A stretch of 36,161 nucleotides of DNA from JBAZAX01 sp964568625 (GTDB lineage Bacteria; Babelota; Babeliae; Babelales; RVW-14): positions 1 to 36,161 of the forward strand of contig CAZMQG010000017.1 in assembly GCA_964568625.1 (NCBI GenBank), given 5' to 3'. The translations under genes were made by a program, and so were the position numbers. This document shows, one piece after another, positions 1-9,300 of this stretch; within the stretch, counting starts at the first letter, position 1, and each line of letters opens with the position of its first letter. The notes beneath the pieces are model-generated. The model saw nothing but the letters and a program-made list of their open reading frames with translations. It did no database searches and was not told the DNA's origin.

Positions 1-54
1 CCTGCAACCTGCGGATTCGAAGTCCGACACTCTATCCAATTGAGCTACAGGCGC
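1..54 (-). tRNA. tRNA-Arg (anticodon TCG), 3' part cut by window edge
   Basis: Read on the minus strand, the sequence starts at 54 with GCGCCTG followed by TA and the D-arm GCTC...GAGT with the AATTGGATA loop, as in many bacterial tRNA-Arg genes. The seven-base anticodon loop CTTCGAA lies at 16-22, giving anticodon TCG (complement at 18-20). The TpsiC arm begins at the window edge, so the acceptor 3' half is missing. The first pair of the anticodon stem looks mismatched (T-C). Confidence 0.85.
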
Positions 55-120
55 ATATATATAACAAGTTTATTTCAATTGCTTCTGACAACTTACCAAG
101 TTACATTTGTGATAACTTGT

Positions 121-227
121 CTACCGTGGGGCTACAAGCTCACCATGGGCGGCGCTTAGGTGTAAGCTACAGCTTGCCCGCCGTAGCTAGGAGCCCTTGA
201 GGGCGAAAGCGAAGGCTGGGGCGCAAC
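121..227. repeat. GC-rich hairpin repeat upstream of the tRNA
   Basis: This short block is much richer in G and C than its surroundings. It contains GCCCGCCGTAGC (176-187) facing GCGAAGGCTGGGGC (209-222), with an inner GCCC-TTGA-GGGC stem-loop at 193-204. Two related bits, GCTACAAGCT and GCTACAGCTT, sit in the left half. I see no ORF. It looks like a dispersed palindromic (REP-like) element, but no second copy exists in this window, so the repeat status is an inference. Confidence 0.4.
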
Positions 228-278
228 TAACCATATTTTTACCAGAAAAATGCATAAAAGACCAGGAATTTAATTGAT

Positions 279-932
279 TTAATCCCTGTAATGTTCCAGG
301 ACATGGCGAGTTGGTTTGCCGTCCTCGTAAAAATACCCAACTTCTTTGAATCCAGCTTTTTTTAATGCATTATAACTGCGTTTATTCCAAAGTCTTACAT
401 GGACATTAAAAACGTTTCTGTCAGGGTGAAGTTTGAAATAAGTATCGATAATTAATTTAGTTGCCTCTTGAATTCTGCCTCCGCCTCGGTAATTTTCATT
501 AATCCAGAATCCAAATTGGCCCGGGTCATCGGGATTTTTTTCACGAATTTCAACTGAGCCGACAAGTTTATTATCTTTGTTGTCAAAAATTATGTACATA
601 AGTTGCTTGCCTTCTCGGCATTTTTCCATTTCGATTTTTAAATATCTGATTGTATAGTTTAACGAGATTGTTTCAGGAAACTCTAGTCCTTTACGTACAT
701 CACTTGAAAACATATTGTGATAATCAAGAAAGTATTCTTCTTTTAATGCGCGCAATGTTACTAGTTTACCCTTTATTTCCTCTGGTGGTGTGAGTAGTCG
801 AGATTGTTCGGTGTGTAACCAACCTGATTGGTAAACTAAGTATCCCGCTGGCACTGATAATAAAACGGCTAGAACCAGCCATTTTATTACAGACTTTTTA
901 TTGAATATAATTTTTCGAATATTAAATTTCAT
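279..932 (-). CDS. Membrane-anchored GNAT-family N-acetyltransferase
   Basis: A 217-aa protein. An in-frame TTG at 950 exists, but ATG at 932 is preceded by a good GGGAGGG ribosome site six bases upstream, so I start there. Residues about 13-35 form one hydrophobic membrane segment. From about residue 55 the protein resembles the RimJ/RimL-type acetyltransferase fold: a KLVTLRAL start, a central LVGSVEIREK strand, FGFWINENYRGGGRIQEA as the acetyl-CoA loop region, and WNKRSYNALKKAGFKEVG near the end, the usual N..S...-K.GF signature. It should transfer an acetyl group from acetyl-CoA to an amine; the substrate is unknown. The membrane anchor is unusual for this family and would put the catalytic domain at the membrane. 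It stands alone, with no operon partner. Confidence 0.75.
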   Translation of the reverse strand: MKFNIRKIIFNKKSVIKWLVLAVLLSVPAGYLVYQSGWLHTEQSRLLTPPEEIKGKLVTLRALKEEYFLDYHNMFSSDVRKGLEFPETISLNYTIRYLKIEMEKCREGKQLMYIIFDNKDNKLVGSVEIREKNPDDPGQFGFWINENYRGGGRIQEATKLIIDTYFKLHPDRNVFNVHVRLWNKRSYNALKKAGFKEVGYFYEDGKPTRHVLEHYRD

Positions 933-1056
933 GACTCGCCCTCCCAACAATCACCTAAAATTTTAACCATAAATTTTTGCTTCAGATTAATAAATAATTA
1001 TCTAAATTTTAAACTAATTCAATCACTTGCAGCAATAAATAAATAAACAATATGTT

Positions 1057-2598
1057 TTAAAGTGGGATATTTCCGTGCTTTTTCTTTGGTGTTTGTTCTA
1101 CTTTGTTTTTCAGTATTTCAAGTGCACGAATTAAATGATATCGTGTTTTTATTGGTTCAATTATGGCATCAATATAACCATTTTCAGCTGCGGTTACAGG
1201 ATTCATGAATTCTTGCTCATATTCAGTTTCAAGTTTTTGTATAATGGCCTCTTTGTTTTCAGGAAGAACACGCTCAAGTTCAGATCTATGTAAAATAGCA
1301 ATAGCACCTTTTGAGCCAAGAACTGCTATCTGAGAATTTGGCCATGAAAAGTTAAAGTCAGTGCCAAGCTCTTTGCTGCCCATAACCACATAAGCTCCAC
1401 CAAATGCTTTGCGTACAATTAATGTAATTTTAGGAACGGTTGCAGAGGCATAAGCGTAAATGAGTTTTGCTCCGTGTCGAATTATGCCGTTGTGTTCTTG
1501 CTCAACGCCTGGCAGAAAGCCGGGAACATCCACTAGGGAAATTATAGGTATCGAGAATGCATTGCAAAAATTAATGAATCTTGCGGCTTTGCATGAAGCG
1601 TCAATATCTATGACTCCCGCCTTGACTTGCGGTTGATTGGCAACTAGGCCGGTAACTTTTCCGTTGAGCCTTGCAAACCCAATGACAATGTTTGTTGCAA
1701 AATATTCATGGATTTCAAAAAAACTTTCCGAATCAAAAATGGAATAAATTAAATTTCTTATATCGTAACTTTGTGAAAAGTTTTTGGGAACAATTTCAGC
1801 AGGGTCTAATTCCGTAAAATTGAGGTCTATGGTATTAGAAATTGGGTAACTGTGTTCGTGTGCGTCAGTTTCTGAGAGATAATTTTGTGGAAGATATGAT
1901 AAGAGTTTTTTAACTTGTTCCAAGCATTCATCTTCATTGTTTGCCACAAAATGAGCAACTCCTGACTTTTGCGCGTGCACAAGAGCTCCACCCAGTTCTT
2001 CTTTGGTGACTTTTTGGTGTAAAACCTGTTCTACAACCTGTGGCCCTGTTATAAACATGTTACTGATATTGTTTGTTGTAAAAATAAAATCGGTTAGAGC
2101 AGGGGAGTAGGTTGCGCCTCCGGCGCATGGGCCAAGAATAATTGAAATTTGAGGAATAATGCCTGAATATTTGACGTTGCGTGTAAAAATTTGACCATAA
2201 CCGGAAAGAGCATGCACTCCTTCATCTATGCGCGCTCCGCCTGAGTCTATTATGCCTATGATAGGACAACCTATTTTTGCGGCCATATCCATGATTTTGC
2301 ATATTTTATCGGCATGCCGTTTCCCGAGAGAGCCGCCCTTGATTGTAAAGTCTTGAGCATAAACGGCAACCTGTTTGCCTAGAATTGTTCCGAAGCCTGT
2401 TATGACCCCATCTGTTGTGAATTTTTCTTCTAAAAACGGTGATTTTGCAAGATGATCAAGTTCTTCAAAACTTTCTTGATCAAGAAGAGATTCTAATCTT
2501 TCCCACGCCGTTTTTTTCCCGAGCTTATGTTGCTTTTCAGCTCTTTGATCGATGACACTTGATGCAACGACTTTGCCCATTTGAACGGGCGCTTCCAT
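1057..2598 (-). CDS. Acyl-CoA carboxylase carboxyltransferase subunit (PccB/MmdA family)
   Basis: About 513 aa from ATG 2598, close to the normal 510-520 aa of this family. The frame stays open to 2811, but that extension overlaps the divergent gene and is unlike the family; ATG 2580 is another possible start, and no strong ribosome site separates them. Two crotonase-like halves are clear: the N-terminal half has EKQHKLGKKTAWERL, IDSGGARIDEG and GPCAGGATYSPALTDF; the C-terminal half has DVPGFLPGVEQEHNGIIRHG and RKAFGGAYVVMGSK. It ends with the typical KKKHGNIPL tail. The enzyme moves a carboxyl group between carboxybiotin and an acyl-CoA (acetyl-, propionyl- or methylmalonyl-CoA). The biotin carboxylase partner is not in the window. 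It could supply malonyl-CoA to the fab genes near 22-25 kb, but a decarboxylase subunit role cannot be excluded. Confidence 0.85.
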   Translation of the reverse strand: MEAPVQMGKVVASSVIDQRAEKQHKLGKKTAWERLESLLDQESFEELDHLAKSPFLEEKFTTDGVITGFGTILGKQVAVYAQDFTIKGGSLGKRHADKICKIMDMAAKIGCPIIGIIDSGGARIDEGVHALSGYGQIFTRNVKYSGIIPQISIILGPCAGGATYSPALTDFIFTTNNISNMFITGPQVVEQVLHQKVTKEELGGALVHAQKSGVAHFVANNEDECLEQVKKLLSYLPQNYLSETDAHEHSYPISNTIDLNFTELDPAEIVPKNFSQSYDIRNLIYSIFDSESFFEIHEYFATNIVIGFARLNGKVTGLVANQPQVKAGVIDIDASCKAARFINFCNAFSIPIISLVDVPGFLPGVEQEHNGIIRHGAKLIYAYASATVPKITLIVRKAFGGAYVVMGSKELGTDFNFSWPNSQIAVLGSKGAIAILHRSELERVLPENKEAIIQKLETEYEQEFMNPVTAAENGYIDAIIEPIKTRYHLIRALEILKNKVEQTPKKKHGNIPL

Positions 2599-2765
2599 AA
2601 CTGCAATATCTGATGACACCTTATACCAATCTATGTTAAAATGCGGCTCTTTTAAATTATTATTTACTTGTATCGGAACACGAAGTATAACATAGAGTAT
2701 GGCGTAATCAAATGCCCCCCCTGCGGGTATAAGGAAGTATAAGATTAAAAATGGGAGCGGAGGTA

Positions 2766-3338
2766 ATGAATCAAAATCAAAGAATTCCTCAAAACAATTC
2801 AAGTATTGCATGGTTCAAAATTGCCAACCTGATTGAACGAAGAGAGCGGGAGAAGGCATTGAGTGTGTATAAGCTCATGGCCCATTCATTGCAGGATAGG
2901 GCATATGCGTTACAGCTTGAAGGGGATATTTTATGCTATTTTGAAGATTTTCCAGAGTCTTGCGTTAAATATGTTCAAGCTGCATTTTTATATAGGAATG
3001 CCAAACGTTGGCTTGATGCGGTGTCTCTTTATGAACAGGTTAATCTCCTTGATCTAAATAATTGCGATGCGTTGATTTATTCAGTACCTTGCTATGCTCA
3101 ACTTGGCTGGGAACAAAAATTTAAACAGAGCTTGGGGACTATTTCCGATTTTATATTACAGAATCTATCAGATGAAAAATTGGTTTCAAATTTAATTAAA
3201 AGTCTTGCTGAAGTTGCACCTGAAATTGATGCAATTATTTTTAAAATCCAGTTGCATGAAAAACTACAAAAATTATTAACAATGATTCCTCAAAATCTGG
3301 CTGAAAAACTTGAGCCTGTAGTTAAGAAAAATTTTTAA
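2766..3338 (+). CDS. Small TPR-like hypothetical protein
   Basis: A 190-aa soluble protein with no signal peptide. An upstream in-frame ATG at 2751 lacks a ribosome site, whereas ATG 2766 follows GGGAGCGGAGGTA, so I start there. The sequence is almost all helical, with paired helices such as RAYALQLEGDILCYFEDF, KYVQAAFLYRNAKRWLDAV and LYEQVNLLDLNNCDALIY, each with spaced alanine and aromatic positions like degenerate tetratricopeptide repeats (about residues 15-120). No catalytic motif is visible. It is divergent from the carboxyltransferase gene. A scaffold or protein-protein contact role would fit, but no partner is evident. Confidence 0.6.
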   Translation: MNQNQRIPQNNSSIAWFKIANLIERREREKALSVYKLMAHSLQDRAYALQLEGDILCYFEDFPESCVKYVQAAFLYRNAKRWLDAVSLYEQVNLLDLNNCDALIYSVPCYAQLGWEQKFKQSLGTISDFILQNLSDEKLVSNLIKSLAEVAPEIDAIIFKIQLHEKLQKLLTMIPQNLAEKLEPVVKKNF

Positions 3339-3350
3339 AATATGTAAATA

Positions 3351-3380
3351 TTGCATATAAAAATTAAAAATTTGTATCTT
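3351..3380 (+). promoter_or_regulatory. Predicted sigma-70 promoter of the exported coiled-coil gene
   Basis: TTGCAT at 3351-3356 and TATCTT at 3375-3380 are separated by 18 bases. Transcription would begin about 45 bases upstream of the ATG at 3436. The region is AT-rich, so chance matches are possible, but the layout resembles the better supported promoters at 30.0 and 32.8 kb, which also use a TTGCA -35. Confidence 0.4.
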
Positions 3381-3435
3381 AAAAAAATAGTAATGAAGAA
3401 GTTCTAAAATTTTTAGGGGAAAAGAAAGGTGTCGT

Positions 3436-5550
3436 ATGATTTCTGTGCGATGTAGAAAATACTCTATCTTATTGCTGATAATATCAGTTACATATCATTT
3501 TGCCAATGGAATGTCTGGCCAAAAAGAATTACAGAAAAAGCTTGGGAGTTTAAAGGGGAGTCTTACGGCATTAAAAAGTAAGTTGACCTTGGTGCAAGGA
3601 AAACTTGAAAGCTTGCAATCGAAGCTTGCTCAACCCGTGGGGCATGCAGCTCCTCCACCCCCTCCTCCAATGCCAGATTTTGGTTCTAAAAAACCTGGCG
3701 TTCCTGATTCAGGACATACAAAAGAAAAAAAACATGTGGATTTAATGGCACATATAAGAGGCGAAGGTGGTACAGGAACTCCTAAATTGAAGCCTGTTTC
3801 TAAGAGTGGAGTAACTAAAGCTCCCGCGGGGCTTCGAGATCTTTTCAAACAACGATCAGAGACTGTTAGAGAGGCTCTAACCTTAGCCGATGATGATTTT
3901 AATAGTCGAATAGTTGATGTAAGTAAATTAGGAACACTTGATGGGACGGTTCAGGAATTAGTAGTATTAATGGACTCTGCAGATAGCCAGGAGCGACTAA
4001 AAAAATTTGTAGATGTATTTATTAAAATTGTAAAAAAAGAAAACTTTTTTAAATTGGAACAAGAATTTGGCGAAGAGGATGAGGCGCTGAATTTAAGGGG
4101 TTATTTAATAAGTGAAAAATTAGATGAAATTATAGAATTTATTAAAAAGATAGTAGAATTTTTTCCAGATGAAAAAAATGGCTTACTTGCAGGCATTAAA
4201 ATTTTAGAAAAATACAAAGTTGATTATTCTGAGCATATTGAAAAAGGACGAAAGGCTGCGGAATTACAAAGAGAAGCAAAAGAACAGTCTGATCAAAAAA
4301 GAGCAGAAGAGCAACGTATTGTTGCGGTGGAAAAGGAGCGTATTCAAAAAGCCATAGAACCAGCTAAAAATTTAATAGTACCTCATCAAGTTCAGGCTGT
4401 GGGGAAAGATGGAAAGCCCGTTATATCTTCTACTACTCGCCAACCAATGTACATAGATGATCCCCAATTTCATGATTTTACTAAGAGAAATGACTGTGGA
4501 GCTTCTTTAGCAGGTGCGTTTGACGAAATTAAAGAATTTATAAAAAAGGCTGCAACTGTTCAAGATGTTAAAATAATTAATGAAAAAATAGATGAAGCTA
4601 AAGAAACATTTGAAGGCAAGGCTGTTCAAAAAGCAGTAAATGATAGCGTCAAGCCTCTAATTCGAGCCTTCTTCGCTGCATGGGATGTGTCATATAAAGA
4701 GCTAATGAAATCGGATGCAGTCCCTGCAAAAGAGCAGAAGAAAACTGAACCAGATAAAAAACCAGCAGATAAACCAGTGCCACCAGTCAGACCAGCACGT
4801 CCAGCGAAAAAAGTAGATGCGCAAGCAGAGCTTAAACAAAAAGAAGAAGCCGCAAGATTAGCTCAAGAGAAAGCTGCAGAGGAGCAACGTAAGGCAAAAG
4901 AAGAAGCTGAACTCAAAGAAGCACAAGCACGAAAAGATTTATTAGAAAAAATAGATGCTTTAATAAAAAAAATAGATCAAACACCAAAACCCGAAAAAGA
5001 GTCTAAGCTAAAAGCTGATACACTAGAAAAAGTCATTTTTGAAATATTTAAAAAAATTAAAGTGGGTCAAATACTTGATGATTCAGCGTTGCTCAAAAAA
5101 TGGATCATTAATCCAAAGATTAGCGAAGCAATAAATAACCTTGCAGGACATGAAAAAACTCTTGGAAAATTGAAAAGTAGCCTTGCAAAATATAAAGAAA
5201 CACTCCAAGAACAACCTTCAGCTGCGGCAGCTCCAGGCAAGCCCAAAGATGTACTACCAGTAGTACACCCTCAAGTAGCTGAAGAAGAAACAGAGCTTAG
5301 CAAATCAAGAAGAAAAGTTTTAAAAATAAAGACACCTGAAGAATATGCAGAAGCTCTTAGAAGTTGGATACTTGTAATTAGACCAATTCCGCAGATCGAA
5401 GAAAGTGTTTTACGAGAAGTTCTGAAAAAATTAAATTCGAAAGATCTATCGGATTTAAAACAAAGAGTTAGTACAAGAAAATCTAGTGGAAGCAAAAAAC
5501 AGGCTTATGAAGCTGGAATGTTTAGCATAATAGAAGAATTTAAAAATTAA
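3436..5550 (+). CDS. Exported coiled-coil protein with polyproline and WH2-like segment
   Basis: A 704-aa protein with AAAGGTG as ribosome site. Residues 1-25 are a signal peptide (basic start, hydrophobic ILLLIISVTY, cleavage after FANG). Residues about 29-65 are a leucine-heptad coiled coil. Residues 73-80 are a proline run, PPPPPPMP. Residues 101-121 (3736-3798) read VDLMAHIR, a glycine-rich linker, then KLKPV, which resembles a WH2 actin-binding motif (an LL..IR helix followed by LKK[VT]). The rest is charged and helical: long Glu/Lys coiled coils around 255-310 and 455-500, a second Pro/Lys stretch around 430-455, and a C-terminal helical region from about 600. Polyproline followed by WH2 is the order seen in WASP-like proteins and in Rickettsia RickA. 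The actin link is inference; the export signal and coiled coils are visible. Confidence 0.75.
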   Translation: MISVRCRKYSILLLIISVTYHFANGMSGQKELQKKLGSLKGSLTALKSKLTLVQGKLESLQSKLAQPVGHAAPPPPPPMPDFGSKKPGVPDSGHTKEKKHVDLMAHIRGEGGTGTPKLKPVSKSGVTKAPAGLRDLFKQRSETVREALTLADDDFNSRIVDVSKLGTLDGTVQELVVLMDSADSQERLKKFVDVFIKIVKKENFFKLEQEFGEEDEALNLRGYLISEKLDEIIEFIKKIVEFFPDEKNGLLAGIKILEKYKVDYSEHIEKGRKAAELQREAKEQSDQKRAEEQRIVAVEKERIQKAIEPAKNLIVPHQVQAVGKDGKPVISSTTRQPMYIDDPQFHDFTKRNDCGASLAGAFDEIKEFIKKAATVQDVKIINEKIDEAKETFEGKAVQKAVNDSVKPLIRAFFAAWDVSYKELMKSDAVPAKEQKKTEPDKKPADKPVPPVRPARPAKKVDAQAELKQKEEAARLAQEKAAEEQRKAKEEAELKEAQARKDLLEKIDALIKKIDQTPKPEKESKLKADTLEKVIFEIFKKIKVGQILDDSALLKKWIINPKISEAINNLAGHEKTLGKLKSSLAKYKETLQEQPSAAAAPGKPKDVLPVVHPQVAEEETELSKSRRKVLKIKTPEEYAEALRSWILVIRPIPQIEESVLREVLKKLNSKDLSDLKQRVSTRKSSGSKKQAYEAGMFSIIEEFKN

Positions 5551-5558
5551 TAACTATG

Positions 5559-5588
5559 AGAGAGGGAGTGCTTGGCTCCCTCTCTTTT
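5559..5588 (+). terminator. Rho-independent terminator of the coiled-coil gene
   Basis: A perfect 10-bp stem, AGAGAGGGAG with CTCCCTCTCT, around a seven-base loop, followed by TTTATTTT. It starts nine bases after the stop codon of the 704-aa gene. Confidence 0.9.
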
Positions 5589-5628
5589 ATTTTACGGATT
5601 TACTGAAATTGAATAGTAAAAATAACTT

Positions 5629-6180
5629 TTACAAATACATCTGCTGAACTTCAACCGACATTGGTTTTGATTTAGACTCTTTTACCATCTGTTTTAATGC
5701 TTCGCCTATTTCTACAAGTTTTTGCAAGGCCATAACAAAACCATTTTCTAGTGCAAGCTTAAAATACTCAAAACTTTTTGTTAAAAGTATAGGCTCATCT
5801 TCAGCCATTTTTTCATAAATTTCACCAATCCTGTATAATGCAAGAGGGTCATTGCATTCACTAACAATTTTCTCATAGATGGAAAGAGCGGATTTTTCTT
5901 CATTTGTATTAAAATACATCTCTGCTTTAAAAAAAAGTATTCTTATTTGTCGTGGTTTTGATTTGATATAATCATTTGCGCTTTGTGATTCTTCCATCTC
6001 TTCTTCTGCATCGCCATCTTCTGTGAGCGCTACTTGTTGATCACTTCTGTCTTGAATTTTTCTGCTACGAGATGACTGTGTTTTTTGTCCTGCATGATTA
6101 CGTTTCATGGAATAAAGATCTTGAGTTGATATAAAAAACATGATGCACATAACCCCCCACAAAAACATTGAAATCTTCAT
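5629..6180 (-). CDS. Small exported Sel1/TPR-like protein
   Basis: A 183-aa protein. The frame is open to 6216, but ATG 6180 follows GGGGAGGCGTT, a strong ribosome site, and begins a clean signal peptide of about 24 residues ending DLYS before a Met. A charged low-complexity stretch (Arg/Ser/Gln, then Glu-rich, about residues 25-75) follows. The C-terminal part (about 80-165) has two helix-turn-helix units: AEMYFNTNEEKSALSIYEKI, then ALYRIGEIYEKM and SFEYFKLALENGFVMALQKL, which look like Sel1-type repeats. It is likely periplasmic or secreted and used for protein contact. No enzyme motif is seen. It lies downstream of dnaE on the same strand (123-base spacer). Confidence 0.65.
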   Translation of the reverse strand: MKISMFLWGVMCIMFFISTQDLYSMKRNHAGQKTQSSRSRKIQDRSDQQVALTEDGDAEEEMEESQSANDYIKSKPRQIRILFFKAEMYFNTNEEKSALSIYEKIVSECNDPLALYRIGEIYEKMAEDEPILLTKSFEYFKLALENGFVMALQKLVEIGEALKQMVKESKSKPMSVEVQQMYL

Positions 6181-6339
6181 AACGCCTCCCCGTAAACTTA
6201 TGGCTAAATATTCCACAGCTTAGGTGCTAAGTTCATATTCTCACAAATATAAGCTATGCTGCAAGTAGAAAAAAACTATGAGTTATGAATGCTTTTGAAA
6301 TCTAATAAAACCCAAAATATATTATTGAAAAATTAATTT

Positions 6340-9300
6340 TTACAAATCAATCGATATTGAAACATTACATTCTGATTGTATTTTCAAAAGTGTATCGAGA
6401 GTGCAGTTTACTTTTTGTCTGGTGAAAACAGTTAGTTGTTGGTCATTCTCATTAAACTTAAATCTAAGTGGAACACTTCCTGCCGTTAGTAATGTTTTGA
6501 TCTGACCTAGTTGTGATTCTGTTGTTGAACGAGGTATTTGAAGAGTTAGTCCCTGAATGTTTTCATATTTTTCAAAAAACAGTTCAATTGGAATCATTTT
6601 ATTTGCTTTAATTTTACATTTGTTTTGAGATGTAATATCAAGAGCGCCGCGAATTACAAATACATTGTATTGTCCTAGTAAAGATCCGACATCTTTAAAA
6701 ACGGAAGGGAAAACAACGATTTCACAATGGCTTGAAAGATCTGCAAGATCTACAAATGCCATTCGGTCACCTTTTTTTGTTGTAATTTCTTTGTATCCTT
6801 GTACAAAACCCACTACCGTTACGAATGGTTCTTTGACAGAATTAATTGTCTTAATCTTATCTAGGCAGGCACTAAAACTTTCAGTTTTGAGCCATTTAAT
6901 TTGTGGATAGCTTTTTAGAGGATGAGAGCTTAGGTAAAAACCAATAACCTCTTTTTCTTTTTCAAGTTTCTCTTTGTCTGAGAATTCTTGTAATAATTGA
7001 AAAGAGTAGACAGTAGATCCAGCATTAAGAGTAGCTGTTGATTCTGTCTGGGTACTCATGCCAAAAAGATCCATTTGGCCCGTTTTTTCACGTTCTTTTT
7101 CTGCATGAGCCATATCAATGATTTTATCAAGTTCTGCTATTTTTTGTGCACGATTGCCTGGTAAGCAGTCCAATGCTCCCGCGTAAATTAAATGTTCAAG
7201 AACTCTTTTATTTGCGGTTCGTAAATCAACTCTCTTACAAAAATCGAAAAGGTCTGTAAACGGCTTTTTATCTCTCTCTTCAAGAATGCTTATAAGTGCC
7301 GCACCACCAACGTTTTTAATTCCTTGTAATCCGAAAATAATTGTTCCATTATCTGCTTTAAATTCAGAGTCAGAGAGGTTAATATTTGGAGGAATCATCT
7401 TTAACCCCATATCTTGAATTTCATGTAAATAAAGCTCAAATGCATCAGGATTACTTGTTTCAAGCGAGATTAAACTGGCCATAAATTCATTAGGGTAGTG
7501 TGATTTTAGGTATGCAGTGTGGTAAGCGACTAAGGCGTAAGCCGTTGAGTGAGATTTATTGAATCCATATCCTGCAAAATAAGCCATCAAGTCAAAAAGT
7601 TCGGCTGCCTTGTTTTCGTCAAATCCGCGTTCTTTGGATCCTTTAACGAACAACACTTTTTGTTGTTCCATGACGTCAACTTTTTTCTTACCCATAGCTT
7701 TACGTAAGATGTCGGCGCCTCCTAGAGTGTATCCGGCAATTGCAGAGGCGATTTTCATAACCTGTTCTTGATAAACGATAACTCCATAAGTTTCTGACAG
7801 TACCGGTTCAAGCTCAGGGAACATGTATGTTGTCTTTTTTCGTCCATGACGACGATCGATGTAATCATCCACCATGCCTGAGCCAAGAGGTCCTGGGCGG
7901 TAGAGTGCGTTAACTGCAATTAAGTCTTCAAATTTGTCCGGTTGTAGCTTGCGCAGTACGTCTTTAATTCCGTCAGATTCAAATTGGAACACCCCGTTCG
8001 TATCACCATCACATAAAAGCTTAAATGCTTTGGCATCGTCAAGAGGTAGCATATCAAGATCTATATCTATGCCGTGATTTTTTTTAATGGCTTTTAGTGC
8101 TCGATCAATGATGGTTAAGTTTTTTAGTCCCAAAAAGTCCATTTTTAGAAAGCCAAGAGCTTCAAGATCTGTCATTGAATATTGTGAAACTAAGTCATCA
8201 GTTTTCGCCGGAACATAAAGTGGCATAGTTTCTTGTAATGCCGTTGGAGATATAACAATTCCTGCGGCATGTTTTGATGCATGTCGAGTTAAACCCTCAA
8301 GTGTTAACGCTATTTCAAAAAGTTTTTGTACTTTTGGATTTGACTGGATTAGCTCTTTTAACTTGGGTTCTTGCTCAATGGCTTCACTAAGCGTTATTTT
8401 TAACTGCTCTGGAATTAGGTCTGTTATTGCATTTGCATCTTGAAAAGGAAAACCAAGAACACGTGCGACGTCTTTTAGCACGCCCTTAGCCATCATTGTT
8501 CCAAACGTAATAATTTGGCATACGCAGTCATGTCCATATTTCTCTTTAACGTAATCGATAACTTCTTCACGTCTTTCGATACAGAAGTCAATATCTATAT
8601 CAGGCATGCTTATACGTTCGGGATTTAAGAATCGTTCGAAGAGTAGGTTGAATCTTAATGGGTCGACGTTTGTGATTGCAAGAGCCCATGCAACAAGTGA
8701 TCCTGCAGCGGAACCTCGGCCGGGTCCGATTGGAATGCCATGATTCTTGCCCCACTGTATGAAATCACTGACTACCAAAAAGTATCCGACGAATCCCATT
8801 TTTTCGATCAGGTCAATTTCAAGTTTTAATCGTTCATCATATTTATCGAATTGCTCTGCCGGGATTAGCCCTTTTTGTTTTAATTTTTCAATACCGTTTT
8901 TGCACAAATATTCAAAAAAACTTTCAGTTGTATGTTCTTCCGGAATTGGAAATTTTGGAAAAAAGAGTTTTCCAAACACGAAATTGAATTCACATCTATC
9001 TGCAATTACACCGGTATTCCACATTGCCTCAATTGAGTCAGGATCGTTATTAAATGCGTTTCTAATTTCTTCTTCTGTTCTTAGATGTCCTGAGAAATCT
9101 CCAAAAGAGAATCTCTTTGGGTTATCTATTTGATCTTTTGTTTGAATTGAGAGCAAAACTTCGTGAGCGTCACGATCCTCTTTCCCAAGAAAGTGTGCAT
9201 CGCATCCAACTGTTAAAGGTATCCCCCATTTTTTCCCATATTCAATTAAAAGTGGAGTGGTAATTCTATTGATTTCAATTTCCGGTGGTGCGATTTCGAA

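Noticed and set aside
2599..2811. N-terminal extension of the carboxyltransferase frame
   Set aside because: It is open by chance, overlaps the divergent gene with its strong ribosome site, and does not resemble the family; the protein from 2598 has normal length.
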